Below are positions 47,153-58,790 of a DNA stretch of 64,000 bases, in pieces (position 1 is the first letter of the stretch; every line of letters starts with the position of its first letter). Both the position numbers and the translations under genes were made by a program. The stretch covers positions 310,001 to 374,000 of the forward strand of contig NZ_QUQV01000001.1 of NCBI RefSeq assembly GCF_003400205.1. Reading direction: 5' to 3'. Under the pieces are notes generated by a model that saw only the letters and a program-made list of their open reading frames with translations, was not told where the DNA came from and did no database searches. This DNA comes from Bacillus sp. HNG (GTDB taxonomy: Bacteria > Bacillota > Bacilli > Bacillales > Bacillaceae_L).

Positions 47153-49048
47153 TTACATAACACGTTTGAACATTTTTTCCATTTCATAGGTCGAATGGTG
47201 TATGATGATTGGTCGACCGTGTGGGCATGTAAATGGATCACTTGTTTTACGAAGAGTTTCGAGTAAAGCAAATATTTCATCGTTCCGTAAGTGATGATTT
47301 GCCTTAATCGATGCTTTACAGCTCATCATAATCGCTGCTGCCTCTCTCAATTTCTTAATCTCTATTTTTTTATCATTTAGCACTTGCTCAATTATTTCTT
47401 CAATAACCTCTTTTTCTTCCCCTTTCGGAAACCATTGTGGGTGTGACCGAACAATGTAACTGTTATGTCCAAAGGGTTCGAGGAATATCCCGACCTTTTC
47501 CAAGTCCTGCATGTGTGCATTTATATTTATACATTCATCAGTCGAGTACTCAAGAGTAATTGGGATAAGCAATTCCTGTAAATCGGAAATATTTTCGCCA
47601 ACTTTTTCTCTGAAATATTCATATTTGATTCGTTCTTGGGCAGCATGTTGGTCAATGATATATAATCCTTTCTCATTTTGAGCCAGGATATAGGTTCCAT
47701 GCATTTGCCCAATTGGGTACATGACCGGAACACGTTCATCTAGATTTACGGCTACTACAGAATTTTTGATTTCCGTTTCTTCACTATTTTCCGTTACAGC
47801 ATCCGCTGCATCCTCATTTTCAGCAATCACTACGTTTTCCATTTCAACCGATTTATTCTCATATGAAGGTTGGCTTATATGTGTTACTGTCTCGACTATC
47901 GTTTCTTCTTTCCTAGGAGCCTCTTCTACCGTCTCCGTAAATCTAGGGAGATATGGGTACTGCTCCTGAGGTTCTGTTTTTATAGAATGTTGAAACACAA
48001 ATTCTTGTTGCTCAGATTTCTGAACTTCTTTCTTCTTAGGATATGCTGCATCTGGGATTAATTGCTTATGTTTAAAAACTTCTTTGATGCCTTCGTCAAT
48101 TAATTGATTAAGTTCAGATTCTTTACTAATCCTGACTTCTAGTTTTGCTGGATGAACGTTGACATCCACTAATAATGGGTCCATCTTAATATCAAGTAAA
48201 ACAATTGGAAATCTTCCTATTGGTAAAAGAGTATGATAGCCTTGTTGAATGGCTTTTACAAGCGCATAGTTTCTTATATATCTACCATTAATAATAGTTG
48301 AGATATAGTTTCTCGAAGCTCTTGTTACCTCTGGCATAGATACAAAACCTTCGACTGTAAAGTCTAAGGATTCTAGATGGATAGGCACCATTTGCTTTGC
48401 AATACTTAAACCATAGATTGCTGCGAGTACCTGTCTAACATCACCATTTCCACTTGTATATAAAAGTCTTTTCCCATTATGAAGTAAACGAAATGAAATT
48501 TCTGGATGAGCAAGTGCGATTCGATTTACAGCATCGGTAATATTCCCCAACTCTGTATGAATTGTTTTGACATATTTTAAGCGTGCTGGAGTATTAAAAA
48601 AGAGATTTGAAACTGTAATATCCGTTCCCTTGCGACTATTCGTTGCCTTTTTCCAGGCAAGCTGTCCGCCTTTAATTAAAATATGTGTACCCGAATTGTC
48701 CCCGGTGCTTGTCTTCATTTCCAGCTCGGATACGGAGGCAATACTCGGGAGTGCCTCTCCTCTAAAGCCTAACGTACGGATTCGAAATAAATCATTTTCG
48801 TCCTTTATTTTACTTGTAGCATGTCGATGGAAGGCATTTACGCAATCCTCACTGTCCATCCCGTCTCCATTATCAATAATTCGAATTTTGGAAAGACCTG
48901 CATCTTCTATTTCAATTTCAATTATTGTGCTATTTGCGTCAATAGCATTCTCGACTAATTCCTTCACAACAGAGGCTGGGCGTTCGACTACCTCCCCTGC
49001 TGCTATTTTATTTGAAAGAAGGTCATCTAATTGGATGATTTTCCCCAT
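47153..49048 (-). CDS. mutL: DNA mismatch repair endonuclease MutL
   Basis: 631 residues. GHKL ATPase at 1-330 with [28 protein letters not shown]; acidic linker at about 370-440; C-terminal dimer/nuclease domain with [12 protein letters not shown] (the metal-binding DQHA-x2-E-x4-E motif), [12 protein letters not shown] and CPHGRP. So it is the endonuclease type found in bacteria without MutH. It starts 28 bases after mutS and shares its transcript. Confidence 0.96.
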   Translation of the reverse strand: MGKIIQLDDLLSNKIAAGEVVERPASVVKELVENAIDANSTIIEIEIEDAGLSKIRIIDNGDGMDSEDCVNAFHRHATSKIKDENDLFRIRTLGFRGEALPSIASVSELEMKTSTGDNSGTHILIKGGQLAWKKATNSRKGTDITVSNLFFNTPARLKYVKTIHTELGNITDAVNRIALAHPEISFRLLHNGKRLLYTSGNGDVRQVLAAIYGLSIAKQMVPIHLESLDFTVEGFVSMPEVTRASRNYISTIINGRYIRNYALVKAIQQGYHTLLPIGRFPIVLLDIKMDPLLVDVNVHPAKLEVRISKESELNQLIDEGIKEVFKHKQLIPDAAYPKKKEVQKSEQQEFVFQHSIKTEPQEQYPYLPRFTETVEEAPRKEETIVETVTHISQPSYENKSVEMENVVIAENEDAADAVTENSEETEIKNSVVAVNLDERVPVMYPIGQMHGTYILAQNEKGLYIIDQHAAQERIKYEYFREKVGENISDLQELLIPITLEYSTDECININAHMQDLEKVGIFLEPFGHNSYIVRSHPQWFPKGEEKEVIEEIIEQVLNDKKIEIKKLREAAAIMMSCKASIKANHHLRNDEIFALLETLRKTSDPFTCPHGRPIIIHHSTYEMEKMFKRVM

Positions 49049-49076
49049 GCCATCACCTCATTGTCTTAACTTATTT

Positions 49077-51680
49077 TTATGCTTTTAATTGTTTTTGAAT
49101 TTCATATAAACGATTGATGGCTTCTAGTGGTGTAAGACCTATAATGTCCATCTCTTTAATGGATTTCAATATATCCTTCTCTTTTGAAGATAGTGACTTT
49201 TCTTCTTTTTGATAACTAGCCTTTGATTCCTTTGATTCCTCAAAAAACGAAAGCTGCAGATTATCAGAAAGATCACTTGAATCTTCCTTTGTTGCTGCTA
49301 TTTGCTTTTCACCTTGTTCAAGTTGGTTCAAAATTTCATTTGCACGTTCAATCAAGTTATCTGGAAGCTCCGCAAGCTTAGCGACATGGATCCCATAGCT
49401 TTTATCTGCTGCCCCTTCTTTAATTTTATGAAGGAAAACAACATTATCATTTTCCTCAATTGCACTTACATGAACATTGACTAAATTTTCAAGTGCTGCT
49501 TCCAAATCGGTCAACTCATGATAATGTGTAGAAAATAGAGTATGAGCTCCGATATTTTCATGAATATACTCAATAATCGCTTGAGCTAATGCCATCCCAT
49601 CATAAGTGGATGTCCCGCGTCCAATTTCATCAAACAATAATAAGCTCCTAGATGTTGCATTCACAATCGCATTTTTGGCCTCAAGCATTTCCACCATAAA
49701 TGTACTCTGCCCAGAAATCAAATCATCCGCTGCTCCTATTCTTGTAAACACTTGATCATAAATCGGCAGGGTCGCTTCACTTGCCGGAACAAAACAGCCG
49801 ATTTGGGCCAAAATCGAAGTAAGGGCAATTTGTCTCATATACGTACTCTTACCAGACATATTGGGACCTGTGATAAGTAGTAGGGAACGGCCCTGTTCCA
49901 TTACACAATCATTTGGAACATATTCCTGAGCTTGCATTACTTTTTCAACAACAGGATGACGTCCATCTTTAATGATGAGCTTGTCCTCTGAAAAATGAGG
50001 CATACAATAATGGCGCTCCTCGCTGATCGTTGCGAAGCATTGTAGAACATCCAGTTCACTAATTACCTTTGCTAAAGACTGAAGTCTTGGAATATATTCT
50101 TTCACTTGTTCACGAATATTGAGGAAAATATCATATTCCAACTGGACAATCTTTTCCTCCGCTTCAAGAATTAATGTTTCTTTTTCTTTAAGCTCAGGGG
50201 TGATAAAACGTTCGGCATTTGTTAATGTTTGTTTTCTTTCGTACATACCTTCCGGTAAAAACTGCAAGTTTGCCTTCGTAACTTCAATATAATAGCCAAA
50301 TACACGGTTATATCCAATTTTCAAGGACTTGATTCCTGTTTTTTCTCGTTCTTGTTTTTCTAATGCTGCAATCCATGTTTTTCCATTCCGACTGGCATCA
50401 CGATATTGGTCAAGAGTGGCGTTGAAACCATCCTTAATAATATCTCCTTCTTTAATCGTCATTGGAGGTGATTCCTTAATAGATTGCTGTAAAAGGTCAG
50501 TTAGTGATTCACAAAGATCCATTTGATTTCCTAGATTGTCTGCATATGGATGCTGTAGCTTGGTCACAAGATTATAAATACCAGGTACTTGTTCGAGCGA
50601 TTTTTTTAACTGTAACAGGTCCCTTGCGTTGACATTCCCATAGGCTACTCGTCCAGCAAGACGTTCTAGATCATAGACTTCCTTTAATAAATCTCTTAAT
50701 TCTAACCTCTCAAAATATTGATCAATAAAGGTTTGAACCATATTTAGACGAGCTTCAATTTCATTTTTATTTAATAGTGGTCGGTCAATCCATTGCTTTA
50801 ACAGACGTCCTCCCATCGCGGTAACTGTTTGATCTAAAAGCCACAATAAAGAACCTTTCTTCCCTTTACTTCGAATCGTTTCTGTTAATTCTAAGTTACG
50901 CTTAGAATAAAGGTCAATTTTCATAAATTGATTTGTATAGTAAACCTGAACCTGCTGTAAATGATCCAGTGATCGTTTTTGTGTTTTCATTAGATAATTT
51001 AATAATCTTCCAAATGCAAGGACTAACTTTTCATCATCAAGACGATTGGTTAGTTGTTGTAAATGTCCTGCTACCTCACAATTATCCTCTTGTGAAATTG
51101 TAACCTGACAGCGTTCCATCATCGCTTTTTTATACATTTCCTCAAAATCAGATGGAACAACTACCTCTTTTACACTATTTGCATAAATTTCTCCGATCAC
51201 ATCTTCAAAATTTGAAGACAATAACGATACCCTATTTTCACCAGTTGATAAGTCGGTTAATGCAAATCCAAAACCATCTGAAAAACTTGTTACAGAAGCT
51301 AAAAAATTATTCTCTTTATCTAAAAGATTCTTTCCTTCCATCACAGTACCAGGTGTAATTAATTGAATAACCTCTCGTTTAACGACACCTTTTGCTTGCT
51401 TTGGATCTTCCGTTTGCTCACAAATTGCCACTTTATATCCTTTATTCACTAATTGTTCAATATATCCAGCAGCCGAGTGATAAGGAACCCCACACATCGG
51501 GATTTTTTCATCCATTCCACCATCTCTAGCCGTTAAGGTTATTTCTAAAATCTGGGATGCATTTATTGCATCTTCAAAAAACATTTCATAAAAATCACCA
51601 AGTCGAAAAAATAAAAAGGCATCTTGATAATCTGCCTTTATCGCTAAGTATTGCTTTATCATCGGCGTATATTCTGCCAT
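49077..51680 (-). CDS. mutS: DNA mismatch repair protein MutS
   Basis: 867 residues. The mismatch-binding motif F-x-E in [16 protein letters not shown] is near residue 30; connector, core and clamp domains follow; the ATPase has Walker [30 protein letters not shown] and STHYHEL; the C-terminal dimer helices end [17 protein letters not shown]-like. The ATG at 51680 has TTGGGGGA ahead. It pairs with MutL directly downstream. Confidence 0.97.
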   Translation of the reverse strand: MAEYTPMIKQYLAIKADYQDAFLFFRLGDFYEMFFEDAINASQILEITLTARDGGMDEKIPMCGVPYHSAAGYIEQLVNKGYKVAICEQTEDPKQAKGVVKREVIQLITPGTVMEGKNLLDKENNFLASVTSFSDGFGFALTDLSTGENRVSLLSSNFEDVIGEIYANSVKEVVVPSDFEEMYKKAMMERCQVTISQEDNCEVAGHLQQLTNRLDDEKLVLAFGRLLNYLMKTQKRSLDHLQQVQVYYTNQFMKIDLYSKRNLELTETIRSKGKKGSLLWLLDQTVTAMGGRLLKQWIDRPLLNKNEIEARLNMVQTFIDQYFERLELRDLLKEVYDLERLAGRVAYGNVNARDLLQLKKSLEQVPGIYNLVTKLQHPYADNLGNQMDLCESLTDLLQQSIKESPPMTIKEGDIIKDGFNATLDQYRDASRNGKTWIAALEKQEREKTGIKSLKIGYNRVFGYYIEVTKANLQFLPEGMYERKQTLTNAERFITPELKEKETLILEAEEKIVQLEYDIFLNIREQVKEYIPRLQSLAKVISELDVLQCFATISEERHYCMPHFSEDKLIIKDGRHPVVEKVMQAQEYVPNDCVMEQGRSLLLITGPNMSGKSTYMRQIALTSILAQIGCFVPASEATLPIYDQVFTRIGAADDLISGQSTFMVEMLEAKNAIVNATSRSLLLFDEIGRGTSTYDGMALAQAIIEYIHENIGAHTLFSTHYHELTDLEAALENLVNVHVSAIEENDNVVFLHKIKEGAADKSYGIHVAKLAELPDNLIERANEILNQLEQGEKQIAATKEDSSDLSDNLQLSFFEESKESKASYQKEEKSLSSKEKDILKSIKEMDIIGLTPLEAINRLYEIQKQLKA

Positions 51681-51771
51681 TTATTAATCCCCCAACAACT
51701 ATAGTTCTGTTCATATTATAACATAATTTAAAAATGGGATGGGGGAGACTTGTCTGCCATTAAATGAAAAA

Positions 51772-51798
51772 AAACTAGGAAGTCGTGCCTCCTAGTTT
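51772..51798 (-). terminator. Terminator of cotE
   Basis: 9-bp stem AAACTAGGA / TCCTAGTTT with a 9-base loop, then a T-run on the minus strand, just after cotE. Confidence 0.85.
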
Positions 51799-51801
51799 CA
51801 A

Positions 51802-52344
51802 TTATTCTTCTAAATCCCCCACTAAGAAGTCAGGATTTAAATCCTCAAATTCTTCGTCATCTACATCCCAATCTTTTATGTCGTCATAGCAACCATCTGG
51901 ATTTACATGGACGCATACCTTTGTTTCGCCAATCACTTCTGCAAGAAGCTCTCTTTCTACCTCAACAAGAATTTTGTTCCCATTAGGTGAAATTGTGCAT
52001 TCTAAGCAATTTGGCTGTTGCAACACTTCAACAATTACATCACAGTCATCACCTAAGAAATTCTCATCTCTATACTTGAGTTTGATGGAATCTTTGTATG
52101 AAAGTGTTTCTGTAACAACCTCTGTTTTTGTATTGTTACCAAAAGAATACCATGTATTGACATCGAATCTGCCACTTACTTCTACCGTATTCCCTTTTTT
52201 CTCCGCTTCATACTGATGGTTAATGATCCAGCATCCTAAAATGTTGGATGGGTGGTGTGGTGGTGAAATTGTATAAGTAGACTGCGAAAACTTACGTCCT
52301 TTTCCTACAACAGCTTTTGTGATAATCTCTCTGTATTCAGACAT
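51802..52344 (-). CDS. cotE: Outer spore coat morphogenetic protein CotE
   Basis: 180 residues, near B. subtilis CotE (181). The family start [20 protein letters not shown] and [18 protein letters not shown] are clear, and the very acidic C-terminus ([20 protein letters not shown]) is typical. CotE directs assembly of the outer coat and interacts with many coat proteins. It lies between ricA and mutS, as in B. subtilis. A SigE-like -10 lies 217 bases upstream. Confidence 0.96.
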   Translation of the reverse strand: MSEYREIITKAVVGKGRKFSQSTYTISPPHHPSNILGCWIINHQYEAEKKGNTVEVSGRFDVNTWYSFGNNTKTEVVTETLSYKDSIKLKYRDENFLGDDCDVIVEVLQQPNCLECTISPNGNKILVEVERELLAEVIGETKVCVHVNPDGCYDDIKDWDVDDEEFEDLNPDFLVGDLEE

Positions 52345-52560
52345 TCGAACATACCCTCCTCAATCAATCTTCAATTCATCCTATGCGGGACATTTGACTA
52401 GTGTGATAAAGACTGATTTCTTTTTCGAAACTTTTTGCAGTACCTCGATATCTTACTTTTAAGTACATGGAAAAAAGTTGAATTAACCATTCAAAATAAG
52501 TACTAAAAAAACGCAATGTCCTTCTCTTTATACATCAACCTTACGATTACCGTATAGTTC

Positions 52561-52587
52561 ATTGTATGCGCGTTCGCCCATTTATGT
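52561..52587 (-). promoter_or_regulatory. Possible SigE promoter of cotE
   Basis: Minus strand: -10 CATACAAT (52561-52568) matches the SigE consensus; ACATAAA about 12 bases upstream (52581-52587) is a fair -35. It would give a leader of about 210 bases. The rest of 52345-52681 has no gene; a 19-codon ORF without a ribosome binding site lies after this promoter. Confidence 0.45.
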
Positions 52588-52648
52588 ACCTTTTTTTAAA
52601 AGCGGTACAAGCAAAAATATAATCTCTACATGACCAAGCAAAAAAAAT

Positions 52649-52674
52649 AAGGCAAAAGCTTTACGCTTTTGCCT
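52649..52674 (-). terminator. Terminator of miaB-ricA
   Basis: Stem AGGCAAAAGC / GCTTTTGCCT with the loop TTTAC, followed by TTATTTTTTTTG on the minus strand. Confidence 0.88.
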
Positions 52675-52681
52675 CATATCT

Positions 52682-53113
52682 TTAGTGGCAACCACAGCCA
52701 CTTTTGTTATTCATTTTTGAACCAGTTTCACCAGCTAATAAATCTCCGCCAGTAGACGTAATGATTTCATTTGTTACATTGTTTGAAATCGTATGTGCTA
52801 CAAGCTGGAGAAGATCATTCACTTCAAGTTGTGAGTTTTTGAATTCTTCTACAACTGGGATGCTATCAAGTTCTGCTTGTAGATTATCAATTTTTTCTTC
52901 CACTTGCTTTAATGCTTCAGACTTACCGTAGTGCTGGAAATTAACTGCTTGTTTTTGCAAGCTTTTAATTGTCTCTATAATCTCTTGAACCTTTTTGTTC
53001 TCATTGATTTGTGCTTCTGCACGTTTAAAGAAATCAACTTCTTCTGTTTCTGCAATCATTTTTGCAAGTTCTGTTGCACGCTCAACGATTTGCTCTTTTG
53101 TGTATTGTGCCAT
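52682..53113 (-). CDS. ricA: RicA (YmcA) regulator of biofilm, competence and sporulation
   Basis: 143 residues: a helical YlbF/YmcA-type bundle with VERATELAKMIAETEEVDFF and NENKKVQEIIETIKSLQKQA, and a cysteine-rich end GCGCH. With RicF and RicT it forms the iron-sulfur Ric complex that speeds Spo0A phosphorylation and RNase Y-dependent mRNA maturation; rny is also in this window (60371). The gene starts one base after the miaB stop. RicF and RicT are not in the window. Confidence 0.93.
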   Translation of the reverse strand: MAQYTKEQIVERATELAKMIAETEEVDFFKRAEAQINENKKVQEIIETIKSLQKQAVNFQHYGKSEALKQVEEKIDNLQAELDSIPVVEEFKNSQLEVNDLLQLVAHTISNNVTNEIITSTGGDLLAGETGSKMNNKSGCGCH

Positions 53114-53114
53114 C

Positions 53115-54644
53115 TTAGTTCACCTCTACCGCTTCTTCGATCATTTCCCCATCTAATGACCAAGTTTTTGCTTGTATAATTTTTACTTTTACAATTTTAC
53201 CAATTGCTGATTTTGGACCTTTGAAGTTGACCAGCTTATTCTTACTTGTATATCCAGCTAAAACATCCGGATTGTTTTTACTTTCACCTTCAACAAGAAC
53301 TTCCACAATTTGATCTTGGTATGCAAGATTTTTCTTTGCAGAAATCTCATTTACAAGTGCATTAAGACGCTGAAGTCTTTCCTTCTTCACTTCCATTGAA
53401 ATGTTATCTTCCATTTTTGCTGCTGGTGTTCCTTCACGTGGTGAATAAATGAAGGTATAGGCAGAATCAAATTCTACTTCTCTATATAAAGAAAGAGTTT
53501 CTTCAAATTGTTCATCCGTTTCATTAGGGAAACCAACTATGATATCTGTTGTGAAGGAAGCATTTGGAATTTGTTCCTTCATTTTACGAACTAACTCTAA
53601 ATAGGATTCTCTAGTATATTTACGAGACATTAGCTTTAATACTTGAGAACTTCCAGATTGTACAGGTAGGTGGATGTGTTCCATCAGGTTTCCACCTTTA
53701 GCAAGTACTTCAATTAAATGATCATCAAAATCACGAGGATGACTCGTTGTGAAACGAATACGTGGGATATCAATCTTACGTAACTCGTCCATTAAGTCAC
53801 CTAAACCATATTTGATATCAGTAAAATCCTTACCATAAGCATTTACGTTTTGACCAAGTAAGGTAATTTCTTTATATCCTTGTCTTGCTAAATGTCGTAC
53901 CTCTTCAATAATATCTTCTGGGCGACGGCTCCGCTCCTTACCACGTGTATAAGGCACGATACAGTAAGTACAGAATTTGTCACAACCATACATAATATTG
54001 ACCCAACCCTTGATATTTCCTTTACGTACTTTTGGAAGGTTTTCAATAATGTCACCTTCTTTAGACCATACTTCAACAACCATCTCTTTACTGAACATCG
54101 CTTCTTTTACAATATGAGGAAGGCGGTGAATATTATGAGTACCAAAAATCATATCAATAAATTGATGTTTTTCAAGAATTTTATTAACCACTGATTCTTC
54201 TTGGGACATACATCCACAAACTCCAATTAAAAGATCTGGATTTTCAAGTTTTAATGGTTTAAGGTGTCCGATTTCACCAAATACTTTGTTTTCTGCGTTT
54301 TCACGAATCGCACACGTATTAAGTAAAATAATGTCTGCGTCTTCGGTATTTTCAGTTGGCTCATAGCCCATCTCCATAAAAATACCAGCCATTACTTCCG
54401 TATCATGCTCGTTCATTTGACAACCATACGTACGGATTAAAAAGCGTTTTCCTTTTCCTGCATTTTTCATATCCTCAGGGATTGAAAACTCCTTTAAGTA
54501 ATTAACTTGTTCTTTACCACGTTTTTTCGCATCTTTTAATGAAGGTGGTTGATAAACGGATTGAAAATACTTACTGTAATCCTTTTCGGATTTTTTGTCC
54601 GCAGGTTTTACTTGAGTACTTTCAAGACGTTGTTTTTCGTTCAT
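53115..54644 (-). CDS. miaB: tRNA methylthiotransferase MiaB
   Basis: Radical SAM enzyme that adds the methylthio group to isopentenyl-A37 made by MiaA. 509 residues: UPF0004 domain with cluster cysteines in [23 protein letters not shown] and GVCGCM; radical SAM CxxxCxxC in [17 protein letters not shown]; a C-terminal TRAM domain from about 445. The ATG at 54644 has AAGGAGATA ahead. It heads the operon with ricA. Confidence 0.96.
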   Translation of the reverse strand: MNEKQRLESTQVKPADKKSEKDYSKYFQSVYQPPSLKDAKKRGKEQVNYLKEFSIPEDMKNAGKGKRFLIRTYGCQMNEHDTEVMAGIFMEMGYEPTENTEDADIILLNTCAIRENAENKVFGEIGHLKPLKLENPDLLIGVCGCMSQEESVVNKILEKHQFIDMIFGTHNIHRLPHIVKEAMFSKEMVVEVWSKEGDIIENLPKVRKGNIKGWVNIMYGCDKFCTYCIVPYTRGKERSRRPEDIIEEVRHLARQGYKEITLLGQNVNAYGKDFTDIKYGLGDLMDELRKIDIPRIRFTTSHPRDFDDHLIEVLAKGGNLMEHIHLPVQSGSSQVLKLMSRKYTRESYLELVRKMKEQIPNASFTTDIIVGFPNETDEQFEETLSLYREVEFDSAYTFIYSPREGTPAAKMEDNISMEVKKERLQRLNALVNEISAKKNLAYQDQIVEVLVEGESKNNPDVLAGYTSKNKLVNFKGPKSAIGKIVKVKIIQAKTWSLDGEMIEEAVEVN

Positions 54645-54854
54645 GTGGTATCTCCTTCCTTTTTACAAAAACGATCTGTTGTAAAGTTTTTAAATTCTTT
54701 AACACTACAAACCTACACATTTAACTAGTATAAGGTTTAACAAATTTTAATACAATAAAACCATAGAAAATGTAGAAATTTGTACATTTTTCATAGCCAA
54801 GACATACATGCCTATTTTATCATTCAAAAAACAGTGAGTAAAGGTTAAAACAAA

Positions 54855-54887
54855 AACCCTACTAAGACAAAAATCCTTAGTAGGGTT
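54855..54887 (-). terminator. Terminator of korA-korB
   Basis: 12-bp perfect stem AACCCTACTAAG / CTTAGTAGGGTT with a 9-base loop, T-rich after it on the minus strand. Confidence 0.9.
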
Positions 54888-54893
54888 AGTGTA

Positions 54894-55760
54894 TTACATA
54901 AATTCTGCAACTAGCTTATTGAATTTTTCTTCATCCAGATTCAAATCAGCATGCACGAGTGGAGTTTCATTATATCCATGCACAAGTTCTTGATAGGAAG
55001 GCTTTTCTGTATTCTGATAGATAAGCCCTGTTACGAGACTATTATGCTTCATCAATGTCTGCATAGCCATAGAACGATCAGATGGATCATATCCTTCTAC
55101 ATCCGCTAGTTTTGTTAGGTTTTCTTTAAACCAATCATATGTGTTCACCTTGTTATAAGTAACACATGGGCTAAATACGTTAATTAATGAGAAACCTTTA
55201 TGCTGAATGCCAGCCTCAATTAGTGCTGTCAAATCTTTAAGGTCCGTAGAGAAACTTTGCGCAACAAAAGTTGCCCCGGCAGTTAAAGCCATTTCCATAA
55301 CGGAAAGCGCAGACTCAATCGAGCCTTGTGGCGTACTCTTTGTTTTAAAGCCCATTTCACTTCTTGGTGAAGTTTGGCCTTTTGTTAAACCATAAATTTG
55401 GTTATCCATAACAATATATGTGATGTCGATATTTCGACGAATCGCATGAATTGTATGGCTCATCCCAATTGCATAACCATCACCGTCTCCACCTGAAGCA
55501 ATAACGGTTAAATCACGGTTAGCCATTTTTACCCCTTGAGCAATTGGTAGTGAACGTCCATGAATACCGTGCAATCCATAGGCATTGATATATCCTGAAA
55601 TACGTCCTGAGCATCCAATCCCCGAGATAACAGCTAACTGTTCAGGCTCAAGTCCAACATTTGCAGCCGCACGCTGAATTGCCGCTTGTACGGAGAAGTC
55701 ACCGCATCCTGGACACCAGTTAGGTTTTACATTATTACGAAAGTCTTTAAATGTTGCCAT
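54894..55760 (-). CDS. korB: 2-oxoacid:ferredoxin oxidoreductase, beta subunit
   Basis: 288 residues. TPP-binding subunit: NWCPGCGDFSVQAAIQ with cluster-type cysteines, SGIGCSGRISGY, and the TPP/metal motif GGDGDGYAIGMSHT with MDNQIYGLTKGQ. With KorA it oxidises a 2-oxoacid (probably 2-oxoglutarate) with CoA, giving acyl-CoA, CO2 and reduced ferredoxin. The ATG at 55760 has AAGGAG ahead; its start meets the korA stop, so translation is probably coupled. Confidence 0.92.
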   Translation of the reverse strand: MATFKDFRNNVKPNWCPGCGDFSVQAAIQRAAANVGLEPEQLAVISGIGCSGRISGYINAYGLHGIHGRSLPIAQGVKMANRDLTVIASGGDGDGYAIGMSHTIHAIRRNIDITYIVMDNQIYGLTKGQTSPRSEMGFKTKSTPQGSIESALSVMEMALTAGATFVAQSFSTDLKDLTALIEAGIQHKGFSLINVFSPCVTYNKVNTYDWFKENLTKLADVEGYDPSDRSMAMQTLMKHNSLVTGLIYQNTEKPSYQELVHGYNETPLVHADLNLDEEKFNKLVAEFM

Positions 55761-55761
55761 A

Positions 55762-57498
55762 TTAGAACAACTCCTTACACTTTGTGTGAACTTCATGAGG
55801 TAGGAACGGATTACCGTCATACTTTAAGAAATTAGTAATCTTGTCCGCATGTCCTACATTCATCTTCATAATGTTTGCGAGCTGACCTGTAGCGTTATTC
55901 TCAACTACTAATACTTTCTTAGCTGATTGAACCAAAGGTAAAATTTCGTCAGTTGGGAATGGATGAATTAAACGAATCTGAGCATGGTTTACTTTAATAC
56001 CATCATTCTCAAGGCGAGTCATGGCTTCTTCAATCGCACCTCGAGTTGAGTTAAAACCTACAACTAAAAGGTCTGCCTCTTCATGTTTCACATTTTTATG
56101 GACAGGAGTCTTGAATTGAATGTTTTTAACCTTTCTAAGGCGTTTTTCCATTTGATCCTTACGGTTGCTTGCAACCTCGGATGGTTTACCTTGTTCATTA
56201 TGTTCAACACCCGTTACATGGTGGATTCCATTTTTTACGCCTGGAACTACACGTGGAGATACTCCACTATCTGTTACTTCATAACGCTTAAAATATTCCT
56301 TATTCTCTAATTCTGGTAATTCATCATCAAGAACTAGATTTCCACGTCTGATTTCAATCTGAGAATAATCAAGTGGTTCAACTGATTGCTTACCAAGTGA
56401 AAGTTGTAAGTCTGTTAGAAAAATAACCGGACATTGATATTCCTCAGCAAGGTTAAATGCTTCGATGATGTCGTAAAAAGCTTCCTGTACAGTGCTAGGT
56501 GCCATTACGATCTTAGGAATTTCTCCGTGCGTACCGTAAATCATTGCCATTAAATCAGATTGTTCTTGCTTTGTTGGCAAACCAGTACTAGGTCCTCCAC
56601 GTTGTGTATCAATAATAACAAGTGGTGTTTCAGTGATACCTGATAATCCGATTGATTCCATCATTAATGATAAACCTGGTCCTGCAGAAGCAGTAAATGC
56701 ACGAACACCGGCATAGTTAGAGCCAATTGCCATTGTACACGCTGCGATTTCATCCTCCGTTTGGATTACTGTTCCACCAAATTCAGGTAGTTTGCTAATT
56801 AGGTATTCCATGATTTCAGAAGCGGGGGTAATTGGGTATGCAGGCATAAATCTTGCTCCACCAGCTAGAGCACCCAAAGCAATTGCGTCATTACCAATCA
56901 TGAACATGCGCTGTTTTCCGTCTGCTTTTTCTAGCTTCATTTTTACGTCTTCGCTAAGTTGATCCTGTAGGAATTTAGCACCTGCTTTGATCGCTTCCAT
57001 ATTCTTTTCTACAACCTGCTGACCTTTACGGCCAAAGATTTCTTCTACAACATTTAAATACACATTCAAATCGAGGTCTAATAAGGAACTAGTTGCACCA
57101 ATAGCAACCATGTTTTTCATAAGGGACGTTCCAAGTTCAGTTGCAATTTGAGTAAAAGGAACAGAAAATAAATGAACATTGGTGTTTTCAGGAATGGTTG
57201 GTCCGAATTTAGCATCCGCCAACACAACTCCGCCATCTCGTAACTCATGAAAATTAAAATCAATTGTCTCTTGGTCAAAAGCTACTAAAATATCAAGATC
57301 ATCTGAAATTGAACGAACTTGAGTTGTACTTACTCGAATTTTGTTATTCGTGTGACCACCTTTAATACGTGATGAAAAATGGCGATAACCGTATAAATAG
57401 TAGCCTAAACGATTTAAAGCTATGGAAAAGATTTCCCCAGTACTTTCGATTCCTTCCCCTTGTTGTCCGCCAACTTTCCATGAAAGTTGATTGATCAT
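55762..57498 (-). CDS. korA: 2-oxoacid:ferredoxin oxidoreductase, alpha subunit
   Basis: 578 residues with the gamma domain fused in front: residues 1-185 (KVGGQQGEGIESTGEI, HFSSRIKGGH) form the gamma part and 195-578 the alpha part (GNDAIALGALAGG, RFMPAYPITPASEIMEYL). It shares a transcript with korB. The 2-oxoglutarate choice over pyruvate is inferred from the family size and Bacillus relatives. A CcpA cre-like site is upstream at 57698. Confidence 0.92.
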   Translation of the reverse strand: MINQLSWKVGGQQGEGIESTGEIFSIALNRLGYYLYGYRHFSSRIKGGHTNNKIRVSTTQVRSISDDLDILVAFDQETIDFNFHELRDGGVVLADAKFGPTIPENTNVHLFSVPFTQIATELGTSLMKNMVAIGATSSLLDLDLNVYLNVVEEIFGRKGQQVVEKNMEAIKAGAKFLQDQLSEDVKMKLEKADGKQRMFMIGNDAIALGALAGGARFMPAYPITPASEIMEYLISKLPEFGGTVIQTEDEIAACTMAIGSNYAGVRAFTASAGPGLSLMMESIGLSGITETPLVIIDTQRGGPSTGLPTKQEQSDLMAMIYGTHGEIPKIVMAPSTVQEAFYDIIEAFNLAEEYQCPVIFLTDLQLSLGKQSVEPLDYSQIEIRRGNLVLDDELPELENKEYFKRYEVTDSGVSPRVVPGVKNGIHHVTGVEHNEQGKPSEVASNRKDQMEKRLRKVKNIQFKTPVHKNVKHEEADLLVVGFNSTRGAIEEAMTRLENDGIKVNHAQIRLIHPFPTDEILPLVQSAKKVLVVENNATGQLANIMKMNVGHADKITNFLKYDGNPFLPHEVHTKCKELF

Positions 57499-57697
57499 GA
57501 CTTACACCCCTTTGGAATACGTTCTATATAAGATTTTTTTTAGGTTTGAGTGTATAGCACTTTCCAACTCTGCAGTAATAGATTTTTTATGTGAATTCTA
57601 GTGATTAGATACAGGACCTTTTCCAACAACAAAGTTGGGATTAATTCACCAAAAATGAAGTGCAAAAAGCTGTCCGAATTTATCCTGTTGGATATGT

Positions 57698-57711
57698 ACT
57701 AAACGCTTTCA
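57698..57711 (-). promoter_or_regulatory. Probable CcpA cre site upstream of korA
   Basis: On the minus strand TGAAAGCGTTTAGT fits the cre consensus TGWAARCGYTWNCW at 13 of 14 positions. It lies 200 bases upstream of korA. The rest of 57499-57826 shows no gene, only AT-rich sequence. Confidence 0.55.
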
Positions 57712-57826
57712 TTCTAGACCTATCAACGAAAAAAAGCAACCCTTAGTAAGCAAATTATGAAGAAAAATGTATATTTTTTTATTTTTCAATTAATTTAATT
57801 TCATTCAGTTAGAACAAGAGCTACTT

Positions 57827-58750
57827 TTACACAGGTAAATTCTCTATAAAATTATCATATAAGAATTTTCTCACCTGGTTCTCTGTGTAATGTTTTAACA
57901 AGTTATTTACAAGAATTTCGTACCCTAGGAAGCATTCAAGTCCAGTGGTTGTTTCTGTTATACCATCAAAATCAGATCCAAATCCAACATGGTTTTCTCC
58001 GCCTAATGAACAAATATAGTCAAGATGTTTCAATACATCATCTATAGTTGCACTGCCCTGATTATTTAAAAATTGCGGGACAAACGTGACTCCAATCATG
58101 CCATTCTTTTGTATGAGTGCGCGTATTTGATCGTCTTGAAGATTGCGTCGGTGATTGCAAATTGAGATTGCATTTGAATGAGAGGCAATCGGATAATCCG
58201 CTATTTCCATGACATCCCAAAACCCTTTGATTGATAAATGGGATACATCTGTCCAAATTAATGACCTATTGTGCTCCTTCACAACCTCTTTACCGAAGCT
58301 TGATAGCCCCGCTCCACGAGCTTCTCCTATGCCATCCGCAACAAAATTAGCGTAATTCCATGTTAGCCCAACAGACGACACACCCAGCCTAATAAGCGTT
58401 TGAAGTTTTACTATACTTTGATCAATTGCGTCACAGCCTTCTAACGTTAAGAAAGCACCTATCTCATTCTCTTTCAAGGCCACAATGTCCTCTTTCGTTC
58501 GTACCGCTTTTAATAACGGCGAAGGGGCAATTACTCTCTTATAAAAAATTTCTACCATTTCTAACGCTGTTTCAAACCGGCTTTCCGCTCTTACTTCTTC
58601 AGGAATATATATCGCAAAGCATTGCACTTTGCTACCTGCTGCTTTTAATTGATTATATGTAATATGTAATTTCGGTGAGTCGGCAAAATCAATGGTAGGG
58701 TCCATCCACATTTTATATAAAACATCGGAATGGGCATCAAATATTTTCAA
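57827..58750 (-). CDS. Membrane dipeptidase (renal dipeptidase family)
   Basis: 307 residues, a zinc-dependent amidohydrolase fold of the M19 family: FDAHSDVLYKMW at the start with zinc-ligand His and Asp, FLTLEGCDAID with the bridging Glu, ASHSNA, ICNHRRNLQDDQI and GFGSDFDGI. Hydrolyses dipeptides, often with D-residues at the C-terminus. No signal peptide. The TTG at 58750 was chosen because AAGGGAG lies 9 bases ahead. It lies between spoVS and korA. Confidence 0.9.
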   Translation of the reverse strand: MKIFDAHSDVLYKMWMDPTIDFADSPKLHITYNQLKAAGSKVQCFAIYIPEEVRAESRFETALEMVEIFYKRVIAPSPLLKAVRTKEDIVALKENEIGAFLTLEGCDAIDQSIVKLQTLIRLGVSSVGLTWNYANFVADGIGEARGAGLSSFGKEVVKEHNRSLIWTDVSHLSIKGFWDVMEIADYPIASHSNAISICNHRRNLQDDQIRALIQKNGMIGVTFVPQFLNNQGSATIDDVLKHLDYICSLGGENHVGFGSDFDGITETTTGLECFLGYEILVNNLLKHYTENQVRKFLYDNFIENLPV

Positions 58751-58790
58751 ATTAATCAACTCCCTTTTCTTTCTATTTTACACAAAAATA

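Noticed and set aside
52500-52560. 19-codon ORF in the cotE leader
   Set aside because: No ribosome binding site and no sign of conservation can be seen from one sequence.
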